Counted from the stretch's first letter, positions 1 through 8,991 are shown. The stretch: 64,000 nucleotides of DNA from Stenotrophomonas indicatrix (GCF_002750975.1 NZ_PEJS01000001.1:2666001-2730000); one strand, 5' to 3'. The notes: generated from the sequence alone by a model not told the origin. Numbers and translations: made by a program.

Positions 1-1656
1 ATGCAGCCCGAAGGCGTTGGCCTGGAAGCTGGCGACCGGGGCCGGTCCCCACCAACCATCGCCATAGCCGACGAAGGCGTTGTGCCAATGCCTGCCCGAA
101 GGCGAAACATCCTTGCTGCCGGTGTAATTACCACTGCCTTCCGGCGGCAGCCCGGCATCGCCCCACGGGTAGCGGCCACTGCTGCCGGCACGCATCGCGT
201 ACTCGAACTCGGCCTCGCTGGGCAGGCGGTAGCTGCGGCCGGTCTGTTCGGACAGCCAGTTCGCGTAGTTCTCGGCATCACGAACGCTCACGTGCATCAC
301 CGGCGAATTGCCCAGTGCCCGCCCGCCGTCATAGTCGGACCGCCAGTCCACGCCGCTGCGACGGATGAAATTGCCGCTGCGCTCGTCATAGACCACCGAA
401 TGTCCACGCCGGGTCGCACGTGGGCGGGCATTGGTCGCCTTCACATAGCGCTCGAAGTCACCCACGGTGATCTCGGTGATCGCCATCGCGTACCCTCGCT
501 CGAAACGCACATAGTGGGATGGCCGCTCTGCGTCGGTTGCGCCCGGTTCGGTATCACTGGCGCCCATCTGGAATCCGCCATGCGGCACCACGATCATCTG
601 CGGTCCACGGCCGCCATCACGCAGCGCATCGCTGAACACCTGCCCCGGCCGGAAGCTGCCGTAATGGGTGGCCAGTTCGATGCGTTCGCGCAGCTGCGCC
701 ACCACCGCGTCGCCCGGCAAGGCAATGCGCAGCGCTTCGGCCAACTTCTCGCGCGCAGGCTTCAGCCCCTGCGGGGTGGTCAGATCATGCAGGCCGCCAT
801 CGCGCAGCTGGACCAGTGCCGCTGCACGGATCTGCTCGATGCGCTCGAACGCATCGGCGATGGTCGGTGACGAGTCCCGCACCTTGCTGGCTTCTGCCAA
901 CCACGCGCCGGCACTGGCGAAATCGCGGATACGCGCGGCATCCTCGGCACGCCGGATCAGCCCACTTTCCGCAGCTGCCAGGCCCTGCCGCGCGCGACGA
1001 TTCGCCGGGTCCAGCGCAAGTGCCTCACGGAAGTTGCCAATCGCACCATCCCCCGCTTCGCCGATACGGTCGGCACGCAGATCGTCTTCGCCCGCGCGGT
1101 TGTAGGCGACCACACGCTGCGCGGTCTCGACCCGCCCCTGCAGCGCGCGCACCTTCTCGTCCTTCGGCGCCAGGGTCAGCAGCACCAGCGCCTGGCGCCC
1201 GGCTTCAGCCAGCGCTTCACGCTGATGCAATGGCTGCTGCAGCAACGCATCGGCCTGCTGCTGCAGCTTCTGTTTCGCGCGTTGCAGGCCCAGGCGCGCC
1301 TGCCGATCGTCGGGTTCCTCCTCCTGCACTGCCAGCCACAGGGGCACGGCCGCATCGCCATCTTCATACAGATGCCCCCGCGCGAATGCCTGGTCGGCAG
1401 CCCGGCGCAGCTGTGCCAGCGTACGTCCCTGGCGATCAACCCGCGGCGGCGTCCACTGCTGGATGTCCTCGGCCGCGTCGTCACCGGCAATGGTCACCGT
1501 GCCCCGCCCGGTACCACGCGCCGGACCGGCCTCTGGTGCGGCATCGGCCGGCTGGGCTGCGGTGGCACCGGCGGTCTGCGCAGGGGGCGACGGCGTGCAA
1601 CCGGCCAGGCTCACGGCCAAGGCGGTAAACAGCGCGGGCGACAGCAGAAAACGCAA
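1..1656 (-). CDS. Formylglycine-generating-enzyme (SUMF1) family lipoprotein, C-terminus cut
   Basis: The reading frame is open from a TTG at 1656 to the window edge (552 codons), so the C-terminus is missing. The TTG is preceded at six bases by AGGAGG, which fixes the start. The N-terminus MRFLLSPALF runs into the lipobox LAGC, so this should be an exported lipoprotein. A helical, Ala/Gln/Arg-rich region of about 300 residues follows, then an FGE-sulfatase domain (QMGASDTEPGATDAERPSHYV, then SVRDAENYANWLSEQTGRSY, RLPSEAEFEYAMRAGSSGRY, PWGD). True FGEs convert a sulfatase cysteine to formylglycine, but many family members with this layout only bind ligands. The part that would carry the active-site cysteines lies outside the window, so the activity cannot be judged. 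It is divergent from rnd. Confidence 0.85.
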   Translation of the reverse strand, partial: MRFLLSPALFTALAVSLAGCTPSPPAQTAGATAAQPADAAPEAGPARGTGRGTVTIAGDDAAEDIQQWTPPRVDRQGRTLAQLRRAADQAFARGHLYEDGDAAVPLWLAVQEEEPDDRQARLGLQRAKQKLQQQADALLQQPLHQREALAEAGRQALVLLTLAPKDEKVRALQGRVETAQRVVAYNRAGEDDLRADRIGEAGDGAIGNFREALALDPANRRARQGLAAAESGLIRRAEDAARIRDFASAGAWLAEASKVRDSSPTIADAFERIEQIRAAALVQLRDGGLHDLTTPQGLKPAREKLAEALRIALPGDAVVAQLRERIELATHYGSFRPGQVFSDALRDGGRGPQMIVVPHGGFQMGASDTEPGATDAERPSHYVRFERGYAMAITEITVGDFERYVKATNARPRATRRGHSVVYDERSGNFIRRSGVDWRSDYDGGRALGNSPVMHVSVRDAENYANWLSEQTGRSYRLPSEAEFEYAMRAGSSGRYPWGDAGLPPEGSGNYTGSKDVSPSGRHWHNAFVGYGDGWWGPAPVASFQANAFGLH

Positions 1657-1740
1657 GCAGGGCCTCCTTCGGCACGGATGCGGACCGACGTTAGGCTATT
1701 CTCCCCTGCCTGAGCAAACCCGAGTAGTAGGCCCTGACAC

Positions 1741-2820
1741 GTGGCAACCTGGATCACCACCCCCGCCGAGCTGGACACATACCGCCAGCAGCGGCCGACC
1801 CGCATCGGCCTGGATACCGAATTCATCCGTGAACGCACCTTCTGGCCACAGCTGGCGCTGGTGCAGATGGCCGTCGGCCAGGACATCCTGCTGATCGACC
1901 CGTTGATTCCCGGAATGCCCGAGGCCTTGGCGCCGTGGCTGGCCGATGAATCCATCACCAAGGTGATGCACAGCGCAAGCGAAGACCTGGTGGCGTTCAA
2001 GTGGACCTGTGGCGTGCTGCCGCGTCCGTTGTTCGACACCCAGATCGGCGCCGCGCTGGCTGGCATCGGTGCTGGCATGGGCTACCAGAAGCTGGTGCAG
2101 GAGATCACCGGCGTGGCACTGGAAAAGGGCGAAACCCGCTCTGACTGGATGCGCAGGCCGTTGTCGGACTCCCAGCTGAAGTACGCCGCCGACGACGTCG
2201 AGCATCTGTTCGCGATGCACGACGCCATCTCCGCCAAGCTGGAAGCGCTGGGGCGCCAGCAGTGGCTGCACGACGATGGCGAGCGCCTGCTGGCCAGCGT
2301 GGCAAATGACGAAGACCGCTGGCCCCACCTGGGCATGCGCTCGGCGCAGTTCCTGGACGCGCCCGCGCAGCGCCGCCTGCTGCGCCTGCTGCGTTGGCGC
2401 GACGTGCAGGCGCGCGCCAGCGACCGCCCGCGCAGCTGGATCCTGGACAACGAACTGGCCGCCACCCTGGCACGCACCCCGCCAGCCGATGCCGCTGCAG
2501 TGAGCAAGCTGTTCGAACAGTTCCCGAAGGCGCCGCGCAAGCTGGCCGCTGCGGTATGGCAGGCGCTGGACACGCCGCTGGCCGACGAAGCCGATGCGCC
2601 GTTGGCGATGCAGGCCAGCGATGCCAGCAAGCATCTGCTGAAGAAGCTGCAGGATGCGGTGGCCGAACGCAGCCGCGAGCTCGGCCTGGCCGACGGCGTG
2701 CTGGCTTCACGCAAGCATCTGGAAAGCTATCTGGAGCGTCAGCAGTGGCCGGCTGCACTGGCCGGCTGGCGCCAGCAGGAACTGGAGCCGCGGTTGCAGG
2801 CGTTGTTGCCCGCAGTCTGA
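1741..2820 (+). CDS. rnd: Ribonuclease D
   Basis: A 359-residue 3'-5' exoribonuclease that trims tRNA and other stable-RNA 3' ends in the cytoplasm. The DEDD exonuclease motifs are present: Exo I (D25-T-E27 in GLDTEFIRER), Exo II (MHSASEDL, D82) and Exo III (YAADDVEH, Y148 with D151/D152). The tyrosine places it in the DEDDy subclass. The second half contains the helical HRDC-type region expected of RNase D, and the length is normal. The start is GTG at 1741; the Shine-Dalgarno is weak (AGG in TAGGCCC). It is convergent with the TonB receptor gene and shares a strong terminator with it. Confidence 0.95.
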   Translation: MATWITTPAELDTYRQQRPTRIGLDTEFIRERTFWPQLALVQMAVGQDILLIDPLIPGMPEALAPWLADESITKVMHSASEDLVAFKWTCGVLPRPLFDTQIGAALAGIGAGMGYQKLVQEITGVALEKGETRSDWMRRPLSDSQLKYAADDVEHLFAMHDAISAKLEALGRQQWLHDDGERLLASVANDEDRWPHLGMRSAQFLDAPAQRRLLRLLRWRDVQARASDRPRSWILDNELAATLARTPPADAAAVSKLFEQFPKAPRKLAAAVWQALDTPLADEADAPLAMQASDASKHLLKKLQDAVAERSRELGLADGVLASRKHLESYLERQQWPAALAGWRQQELEPRLQALLPAV

Positions 2821-2839
2821 GGAACCTGGCGGACAACGA

Positions 2840-2866
2840 AAAACGGCGCTCGATGAGCGCCGTTTT
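2840..2866. terminator. Bidirectional terminator between rnd and TonB receptor
   Basis: A perfect 12-bp inverted repeat (AAAACGGCGCTC / GAGCGCCGTTTT) with a three-base GAT loop. The outer A and T runs give a U-tract on either strand, so it can stop both convergent genes. Confidence 0.9.
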
Positions 2867-2887
2867 CGATACTCCAACCGGTAGTGC

Positions 2888-5182
2888 TTACCAGTTCATG
2901 TTCAGCGAAACACCCACGGTGCGCGGTTCGTTGTAGACCGCGGCCATGTAGTTCTCGATCACACCCTTGAGGTTCTTCTCGTTGGTGATGTTGCGCGCGA
3001 ACAGCGCCACTTCGTAGGCACCGTAGTTGCCCGAATAGCCGATCTTCAGGCCACCCTCGAAATCACCCTTGGAGTTGAACTCCCTGCTGTCGTACAGCAC
3101 GAAGCTGGTGTAGCCCTGCTTGTTCCAGTCGGTGGACACGAACATCGTGGCCGCGTCGCTGACCGGGAAGTCGTAACGCGCTGCCAGGTTGATGTTGTAC
3201 TTCGGCGCGTTCGGCAGCGGGTTGCCATCGATCTGCGCGAAGGTGTTGGCACCGACCTTGATGGTCGGATCGTTCACCGTGCACACCACCTGGCCGTTCA
3301 GGCCGCAGACCTGCGCGTAGACGCGCTTGTCCTTGATCTCGCTGTGCAGCAGGCTCAGGCCGGCGCTCAGGGTCAGGTTCTGGATCGGGCGCAGCTCCAT
3401 GTCCGCTTCGAAGCCGTAGGCCTTGGCCTTGTCTGCGTTGAACAGCACGCCGTTGCCGTCCGAATCGTTGCCGTTGAGCTGGATGTCGTTGACGGCGTAG
3501 GTGAACGCGGTGGCGTTCAGGCGCAGGCGGTTGTCCCACAGGCTGCTCTTCACGCCCGCTTCCCACGACAGGATCGTCTCCGAATCGGCGGTGGTGAAGT
3601 CGGCATTGAACACCGCCGAACGGCCCTGGATGGTCGGGCCACGGAAGCCGCGGGCGACCTTCGCATAGACGCTCACGTCCGGGGTGATCTGATACATCGC
3701 GCTCAGATCCCAGCTCGGGGTGGTGTCGGTCATCTTGACGTCGGTGCGGCCCTTGTAGGTGACCAGGCCGGCAGCGGTATCGGCCGTCTTCAGCAGGCGG
3801 GTGTGCTTCTCATCGCGGGTCTGGCGCAGGCCGGCGGTGACGGTGAACTTGTCGGTGAAGGCGTAGCTGAGCTGGCCGAAACCGGCCCAGGAGGTGTTCT
3901 TGTTGCGCAGGCGCACCCAGTTGTTCGGGTTGCGCGCAGCGCCCTTCAGGAACCAGGCGCGCTGGTAGAAGTCGGTGGTGTCGCTGCCGTTGAAGTAGAA
4001 CGCACCGGCCTGCCACTGCAGGGCGCTGTCGTCATGGCTGGCCAGGCGGAACTCCTGGGTCCACTGGTCCAGGTCACGGATCTGACCCATCGACTGGCCG
4101 TAGCCGTTCGGCACGCCATTGACCGGGAAGTTGACCGCAGCGCCGCCGTCGGTGTCACCGCGGCTGTAGCCGGAAGTGGTCTCGTAAGCGGTGATCGAGG
4201 TGAAGTCGATCGCGCCGAAGTCATAACGCGCCTTCACCGAACCGCCGTAGGTCTTGTACGCCTGCGGGTTGTTGTCGGCCTCGTCGTAGGCGACCTGGTC
4301 ACGCGGCACGTCGGTCTTGTTCGAGCCCTTGGTCAGTGCGTTGCGCAGGAACAGGGTCGAGGTGCCTTCGTAGTCGCGGGCGTGGGCCGAAGCAAGGATC
4401 GAGAACTCGTCGCTGGGGGTCAGCAGCAGCTGCGCACGCACGTTGCGGTCGTCGAAGCCGCCCATGGCGTTCTTTTTGGGGCTGACCGTGCCATCGGCGC
4501 TGGGGCCGGTGTAGGTGTTGTCGACGTAGTCGTCGCGGTGCTGGTACAGCGCCGACACGCGGAACGATGCGATGTCGTTGATCGGGCCGCCGAAGCCACC
4601 GTCGATCGACACGCTGTTGTAGGAGGCATAGCTGGCGCTGACGCGACCGCTGTAGTCCTGGGTCGGCTTGAGGGTGTCGAACTTGACGATGCCGGCGGTG
4701 GTGTTGCGGCCGAACAGCGAGCCCTGCGGACCGCGCAGCACTTCCACCTGGTCCACGTCATAGACCGGGTTGGACTTCAGCACCACGTGCTCCAGCACGA
4801 CGTCGTCCTGGATGATCGACACCGGCTGCGAGGCACCGAGGTAGAAATCGATGTTGCCCAGGCCGCGGATGTAGAAGCGCGGGAAGATGCGGCCGGTGGT
4901 GGTTTCCGCATACAGGCTCGGCACGCGGCCGGACAGCGCCAGCAGGGTGTCGTCGCCGCCGGCGGTGAAGTCGCGCATGCGCTCGCCCTGCACCACGCCT
5001 ACCGACACCGGCACTTCCTGCAGGTTCTGCTCGCGGTGCTCGGCGGTCACGGTGATGGTGTCCAGCCCGGTCGGGGTCGGTGCACTGTCCTGCGCGGCAG
5101 CACCGAAGCTGGCAGCCAGCGCCAGGCCTGCACAGGCCAGGGCCAGCGGATGGCGACGGAAGGAAACGAAGGAGGACGACAT
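2888..5182 (-). CDS. TonB-dependent outer-membrane receptor
   Basis: A protein of 764 residues with an N-terminal signal peptide (hydrophobic run LALACAGLALAASFGAAAQD), then a TonB-box/plug start (DTITVTAEHREQNLQEVPVS), plug motifs IRGLGNIDF and VEVLRGPQGSLFGRNTTAG, and a long beta-barrel ending in NMNW. Such receptors bring siderophores, glycans or other large ligands across the outer membrane using TonB/ExbBD energy. The ligand cannot be read from the sequence. The start chosen is ATG 5182, which leaves a normal signal peptide; ATG 5218 and an upstream extension to 5305 are possible, and none has a good ribosome site. Beyond it lie a TetR gene and an enzyme operon that could act on an imported substrate; that link is inference. 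Confidence 0.9.
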   Translation of the reverse strand: MSSSFVSFRRHPLALACAGLALAASFGAAAQDSAPTPTGLDTITVTAEHREQNLQEVPVSVGVVQGERMRDFTAGGDDTLLALSGRVPSLYAETTTGRIFPRFYIRGLGNIDFYLGASQPVSIIQDDVVLEHVVLKSNPVYDVDQVEVLRGPQGSLFGRNTTAGIVKFDTLKPTQDYSGRVSASYASYNSVSIDGGFGGPINDIASFRVSALYQHRDDYVDNTYTGPSADGTVSPKKNAMGGFDDRNVRAQLLLTPSDEFSILASAHARDYEGTSTLFLRNALTKGSNKTDVPRDQVAYDEADNNPQAYKTYGGSVKARYDFGAIDFTSITAYETTSGYSRGDTDGGAAVNFPVNGVPNGYGQSMGQIRDLDQWTQEFRLASHDDSALQWQAGAFYFNGSDTTDFYQRAWFLKGAARNPNNWVRLRNKNTSWAGFGQLSYAFTDKFTVTAGLRQTRDEKHTRLLKTADTAAGLVTYKGRTDVKMTDTTPSWDLSAMYQITPDVSVYAKVARGFRGPTIQGRSAVFNADFTTADSETILSWEAGVKSSLWDNRLRLNATAFTYAVNDIQLNGNDSDGNGVLFNADKAKAYGFEADMELRPIQNLTLSAGLSLLHSEIKDKRVYAQVCGLNGQVVCTVNDPTIKVGANTFAQIDGNPLPNAPKYNINLAARYDFPVSDAATMFVSTDWNKQGYTSFVLYDSREFNSKGDFEGGLKIGYSGNYGAYEVALFARNITNEKNLKGVIENYMAAVYNEPRTVGVSLNMNW

Positions 5183-5293
5183 GCCCGACGAACGGCGGGA
5201 ATCGGAATGGGAAGGCATCGAAAGCTCTGAGGAGGCGTCCGTGCGGCCTGCGCTGACCGGGCGGCAAATAGGAGGAAAACTGCGCAAGCGGCC

Positions 5294-5318
5294 ATTATCC
5301 TCCAAATTGTTACAATTT
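5294..5318 (-). promoter_or_regulatory. Possible TonB-receptor promoter with palindromic operator
   Basis: On the minus strand a GATAAT -10-like hexamer (5294-5299) lies next to the 15-bp palindrome AAATTGTTACAATTT (5304-5318), at the place a repressor would block polymerase. The -35 is not clear. The site is about 110 bases upstream of the chosen start. Its AT-richness stands out from the GC-rich surroundings. The cognate regulator is unknown. Confidence 0.4.
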
Positions 5319-5372
5319 CGTTGCGCCGCTGGGCAGCAGGGGGATCAGGCCGCTTTCGGCACAGTCCCCGCC

Positions 5373-5963
5373 TCAGCCGTGCTGCGGTAACGGCGCCAGC
5401 GCAACCTCGACCATCGCCAGCAGGCGTTCGCGGCTGATGCCGTCTCGCGCCTGCACCGAAATTCCATGCAGCACCGTGGCGAAATGATCGCCCAGCGCCT
5501 GCACCGACAGATCGGCGGCCAGCTCGCCAGCCGCCTGCGCCTGCTGCAGCCGCGCGATGATCGCTGCCGTGCGCTGGCGGCGGTGGCCGGCCAGCCAGTC
5601 GCGCACGCCCTCGCCATCCGGTGACACGCTGCTGGCCGAGGACACCACCAGGCAGCCATGCGGACGACCGCGACGAGTGTAGGTCAACACGGCATCCCGC
5701 AGCATGCTGCCGATCGCATCGCGCAGTGACGCCTGCTCCAGCGCGCGCGGCGCGAAGCCGCCCTCGCCTTCCTCGTACAGCGCCACCGCTTCGCGGAACA
5801 GCTGCTCCTTGCTGCCGAACGCGGCGTAGATGCGCGCCGAGGCAATGCCAAGCGCTTCGACCAGGGCCGACATCGAGGTGCCCTCATAGCCGTGCTGCCA
5901 GAACAGCAGCATCGCCTTGCGCAATGCCTGGTCCCTGTCGAATTCGCGCGGTCGCCCTGCCAT
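5373..5963 (-). CDS. TetR/AcrR family transcriptional regulator
   Basis: A 196-residue one-component repressor type. The N-terminal DNA-binding domain starts at AGRPREFDRDQALRKAMLLF and contains the helix-turn-helix MSALVEALGIASARIYAAFG followed by SKEQLF, a classic TetR signature. The C-terminal half would bind an unknown ligand. ATG 5963 is chosen because the TetR domain begins directly after it. It is divergent from the isomerase/hydrolase/esterase operon with about 100 bases between starts, so control of that operon, and perhaps of the TonB receptor downstream on its own strand, is a reasonable inference. Confidence 0.9.
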   Translation of the reverse strand: MAGRPREFDRDQALRKAMLLFWQHGYEGTSMSALVEALGIASARIYAAFGSKEQLFREAVALYEEGEGGFAPRALEQASLRDAIGSMLRDAVLTYTRRGRPHGCLVVSSASSVSPDGEGVRDWLAGHRRQRTAAIIARLQQAQAAGELAADLSVQALGDHFATVLHGISVQARDGISRERLLAMVEVALAPLPQHG

Positions 5964-6005
5964 CTGCCTGCCTGCCGTTCTGAGGCGCGCAGTGTAACGC
6001 GGGTG

Positions 6006-6034
6006 TTGACCATCCCGATGCACGCGCCTATTCT
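6006..6034 (+). promoter_or_regulatory. Sigma-70 promoter of the isomerase/hydrolase operon
   Basis: TTGACC (6006-6011) and TATTCT (6029-6034) are separated by exactly 17 bases. The expected transcript starts near 6041, giving a short leader before the ATG at 6065. It sits in the divergent gap with the TetR gene, where an operator is expected; I see no convincing palindrome there. Confidence 0.7.
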
Positions 6035-6064
6035 TTGGCGACCGACAAACAATTGGAGCAACAC

Positions 6065-7120
6065 ATGCAAACCCTCAAAGGCCCCAGCCTGCATCTGGCG
6101 CAGTTCGCTGGCGACCAGGCGCCGTTCGACAGCCTGTCCGGCATCGCCGCCTGGGCGGCCGGTCATGGTTTCAAGGCCCTGCAGATTCCGGCATGGGAAG
6201 CGCGCCTGTTCGACCTGGCCACCGCCGCCGACAGCCAGGACTACTGCGATGACCTGCGTGGCACCCTGGCCGAGCACGGCCTGCAGGTCAGCGAGCTGAC
6301 CACCCACATCCTGGGCCAGCTGGTGGCGGTGCATCCGGCCTACGATGAGCTGTGCGATGGTTTTGCACCGGAAGCACTGCGCGGCAACCCGCAGGCACGC
6401 AGCGAATGGGCACAGCAGCAGCTGCATCTGGCCGCCCGCGCCTCGCGCCGGCTCGGGCTGCAGGACATGGGCACCTTCTCCGGCTCATTCGCCTGGCCCT
6501 ACCTGTTCCCCTTCCCGCAGCGTCCGCCGGGCCTGATCGATGCCGCATTCGATGAGCTGGCACGCCGCTGGCGGCCGATCCTCGATACCTGCGGGGACAA
6601 CGGCATCAACCTCTGCTACGAAATCCATCCCAGCGAAGACCTGCACGATGGCACCAGCTTCGAACGCTTCTTCGAGCGTGTGGGCCAGCACGAGCGCTGC
6701 CGCATCCTGTTCGATCCCAGCCACTTCGTCCTGCAGCAGCTGGATTACCTGCAGTTCCTGGACATCTACCATCCGCTGATCCGCATGTTCCACGTCAAGG
6801 ATGCGGAGTTCCGTCCCAATGGTCGCCAGGGCATCTACGGTGGCTACGCCGACTGGACCGAACGCGCGGGCCGCTTCCGCTCGCTGGGCGATGGCCAGGT
6901 CGATTTCAAGTCGATCTTCTCCAAGCTGGCGCAGTACGACTACGCCGGCTGGGCAACGCTGGAATGGGAGTGCTGCCTGAAGGACCAGGAAGCCGGTGCG
7001 CGCGAAGGTGCCGCCTTCATCCGCGACCACATCATCCCGGTCACCGACAAGATCTTCGACGACTTCGCCGGCGCGCCGATCAGCAGCGCCCAGCTGCAGC
7101 ACATGCTCGGCATCGCCTGA
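6065..7120 (+). CDS. Sugar phosphate isomerase/epimerase family TIM-barrel protein
   Basis: A 351-residue protein of the xylose-isomerase-like TIM-barrel (AP endonuclease 2) fold. Likely metal-binding positions are visible in order: the Glu of CYEIHPSEDL, the Asp and His of LFDPSHF, the His and Asp of MFHVKDAEF, and the Glu of TLEWECCLKDQEAGAREG. This family isomerises or epimerises sugars and related hydroxy-ketones, or dehydrates inositol derivatives; the substrate here is unknown. ATG 6065 is preceded by GGAG at six bases, so the GTG at 6035 is not preferred. It is the first gene of an operon with two alpha/beta hydrolases and is divergent from a TetR gene. Confidence 0.85.
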   Translation: MQTLKGPSLHLAQFAGDQAPFDSLSGIAAWAAGHGFKALQIPAWEARLFDLATAADSQDYCDDLRGTLAEHGLQVSELTTHILGQLVAVHPAYDELCDGFAPEALRGNPQARSEWAQQQLHLAARASRRLGLQDMGTFSGSFAWPYLFPFPQRPPGLIDAAFDELARRWRPILDTCGDNGINLCYEIHPSEDLHDGTSFERFFERVGQHERCRILFDPSHFVLQQLDYLQFLDIYHPLIRMFHVKDAEFRPNGRQGIYGGYADWTERAGRFRSLGDGQVDFKSIFSKLAQYDYAGWATLEWECCLKDQEAGAREGAAFIRDHIIPVTDKIFDDFAGAPISSAQLQHMLGIA

Positions 7121-7140
7121 GCCCCCACAGGAACATCCCC

Positions 7141-8034
7141 ATGACGAATTTTTCCACCGCTGGTACCCCCGGCGACGACACCGTGCGCCACCACTACCTG
7201 CGCATCGACGGCCAGCGCGTGCATTGCGTTTCCGCCGGCAGCGGTCAACCGGTGCTGTTGATTCCCGGCTGGCCGCAGACCTGGTACGCCTGGCGCCACG
7301 TGCTGCATGCCCTGGCCGAGGCCGGCTTCGAAGCGATCGCGGTCGACCCGCCCGGCATCGGCGAATCCGATCGCCCTGCGCACGGCTACGACACCGGCAG
7401 CGCCGCCGCAGTACTGCACCAGACCATGCAGGCGCTGGGCCACGAGCGCTATCAGGTGGTCGGCCATGACATCGGCATGTGGATCGCCTATGCATTGGCC
7501 AGCGACCAGCCGCAGGCGGTGCAGCGCCTGGCCGTGACCGAAGCGGTGATTCCCGGGTTGGCGCCTGAGCCGGGCATCTTCGCCACGCCGGCCGACAACA
7601 TCTTCCTGTGGCACTTCATGTTCAACCAGGTGGCCGATCTTCCCGAGGCCCTCATCACCGGTCGCGAACGTGCCTACCTGGACTTCATGTTCGACCGCTG
7701 GTCGTACCGGCGCGACGCGGTGGCCAGCGAAACCTACATCGCCGCCTACAGCCGCCCCGGCGCGTTGCGTGCAGGGTTTGCCTGGTACCGCGCGATTCCG
7801 GAAACCATCCGCCAGAACCAGCTCCGCGCACAACGCCGGCTGACGATGCCGGTGCTGGCCATCGGCGCCGAGCACGCCACCGGCAACGCCCCCATGCTGA
7901 CCCTGCAGCCGCACGCCGATGACCTGCGCGGCAGCGTCGTGCCGGGGTGTGGCCACTTCATCATGGAAGAAGCACCGCACGCCTTCCTCGCCCAGCTGCT
8001 GCCGTTCCTGCAGGAGGCTGACCATGCCGCTTGA
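7141..8034 (+). CDS. Alpha/beta hydrolase, epoxide-hydrolase-like
   Basis: A 297-residue cytoplasmic alpha/beta hydrolase. The oxyanion segment is IPGWPQTWYAW and the nucleophile elbow reads VVGHDIGMW, which puts Asp110 rather than Ser at the nucleophile position, as in epoxide hydrolases and haloalkane dehalogenases. The catalytic His is probably in PGCGHFIMEE near the C-terminus. DPPGIGESDRP is typical of this branch. It follows the isomerase by 20 bases and overlaps the next gene by 11 bases, so the three are probably co-expressed. The substrate is unknown. Confidence 0.88.
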   Translation: MTNFSTAGTPGDDTVRHHYLRIDGQRVHCVSAGSGQPVLLIPGWPQTWYAWRHVLHALAEAGFEAIAVDPPGIGESDRPAHGYDTGSAAAVLHQTMQALGHERYQVVGHDIGMWIAYALASDQPQAVQRLAVTEAVIPGLAPEPGIFATPADNIFLWHFMFNQVADLPEALITGRERAYLDFMFDRWSYRRDAVASETYIAAYSRPGALRAGFAWYRAIPETIRQNQLRAQRRLTMPVLAIGAEHATGNAPMLTLQPHADDLRGSVVPGCGHFIMEEAPHAFLAQLLPFLQEADHAA

Positions 8035-8938
8035 ACCCGCGTTGCAATCGTTCGTGGATGCGGTGGCGGCGCAACCACTGCCAGACGATCTGCTGGAACT
8101 GCGTGCACTCAGCGAACAGGCGCTGCCCACGCTGCAGGGTGCCACCGAGGCGGTATCGCATGTCGTGGAGCACGTCATCAGCGCACGCGACGGCCATGCG
8201 CTCGTCGTGCGCCTGTATACGCCCGCAGCCAACGGCACCGAGCTGCGCCCTGCCCTGTTGTTCGCCCACGGCGGTGGTTGGTTCCAGTGCTCGCTGGCGG
8301 TCTATGACGGCCCCTGCCGGGCCCTGGCCAATGCCAGCGGCCATGTCGTCGCTGCCGTCGGCTATCGCCTGGCGCCGGAGCATCCGTTCCCGACGCCGCT
8401 GCACGACGTCGCCGATGCGTGGCTGTGGCTGCAGGCCCATGCCGCCGCGCTGGGTCTTGATCCGGCACGGCTGGTCATCGGCGGCGACAGCGCCGGCGGC
8501 AATCTCGCCGCCGCGTGCTGCCTGCTGCTGCGCGATCAGGGACTGCCGTTGCCATCGCATCAACTGCTGCTGTACCCGGCACTGGATGCCGCCATGGCCA
8601 GCGGCTCCTACCGCGAGTTCGCCGACGGCTACTACCTCAGCGCCGAACTGATGCAGCGCTGCTGGCAGGCCTACCTCGGCGACAGTGACCGCCGACAGGC
8701 GCTGGCTTCGCCCCTGCACGCCCGCGATCTGCGCGGCCTGCCGGCGGCCACGGTGCTGAGCTGTGAGTTCGATCCGCTGCGCGACGAAGCTGAACAGTAC
8801 GCCGCCAACCTCCGGGAAGCGGGTGTGGACTGCACGCTGGAGCGCCTGCCGGGGATGATCCACGCCTGCATCCACCTGCATGGTGTGTCGGCGGCGACCG
8901 ACATCGCGATCCAGCGCGCGGCGGCCCTGCTGCCCTGA
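8024..8938 (+). CDS. HSL-family alpha/beta hydrolase (esterase)
   Basis: A 304-residue carboxylesterase of the hormone-sensitive lipase type: HGGGW oxyanion motif (82-86), nucleophile GDSAGG with Ser156, acid in CEFDPLRDE (Asp250 or 254) and His280 in GMIHACIHL. The start ATG 8024 lies inside the end of the preceding hydrolase and has AGGAGG eight bases upstream, which argues for translational coupling. It closes the operon begun at 6065. Members cleave short acyl esters or lactones; a substrate shared with the two upstream enzymes is only inferred. Confidence 0.9.
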   Translation: MPLEPALQSFVDAVAAQPLPDDLLELRALSEQALPTLQGATEAVSHVVEHVISARDGHALVVRLYTPAANGTELRPALLFAHGGGWFQCSLAVYDGPCRALANASGHVVAAVGYRLAPEHPFPTPLHDVADAWLWLQAHAAALGLDPARLVIGGDSAGGNLAAACCLLLRDQGLPLPSHQLLLYPALDAAMASGSYREFADGYYLSAELMQRCWQAYLGDSDRRQALASPLHARDLRGLPAATVLSCEFDPLRDEAEQYAANLREAGVDCTLERLPGMIHACIHLHGVSAATDIAIQRAAALLP

Positions 8939-8991
8939 GCCAGGCCTGCAGCGGCGCAGAGCACCTGCGCCGCTGTGTCCGGCCCGCCCCT

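Noticed and set aside
1..1628. Plus-strand frames over the first 1.6 kb
   Set aside because: The minus strand encodes a clear FGE-family lipoprotein with lipobox and Shine-Dalgarno; the plus frames have none.
5971..6005. A possible TetR operator in the divergent gap
   Set aside because: Only an imperfect AAC-N6-GTT dyad is seen; too weak to report as a site.
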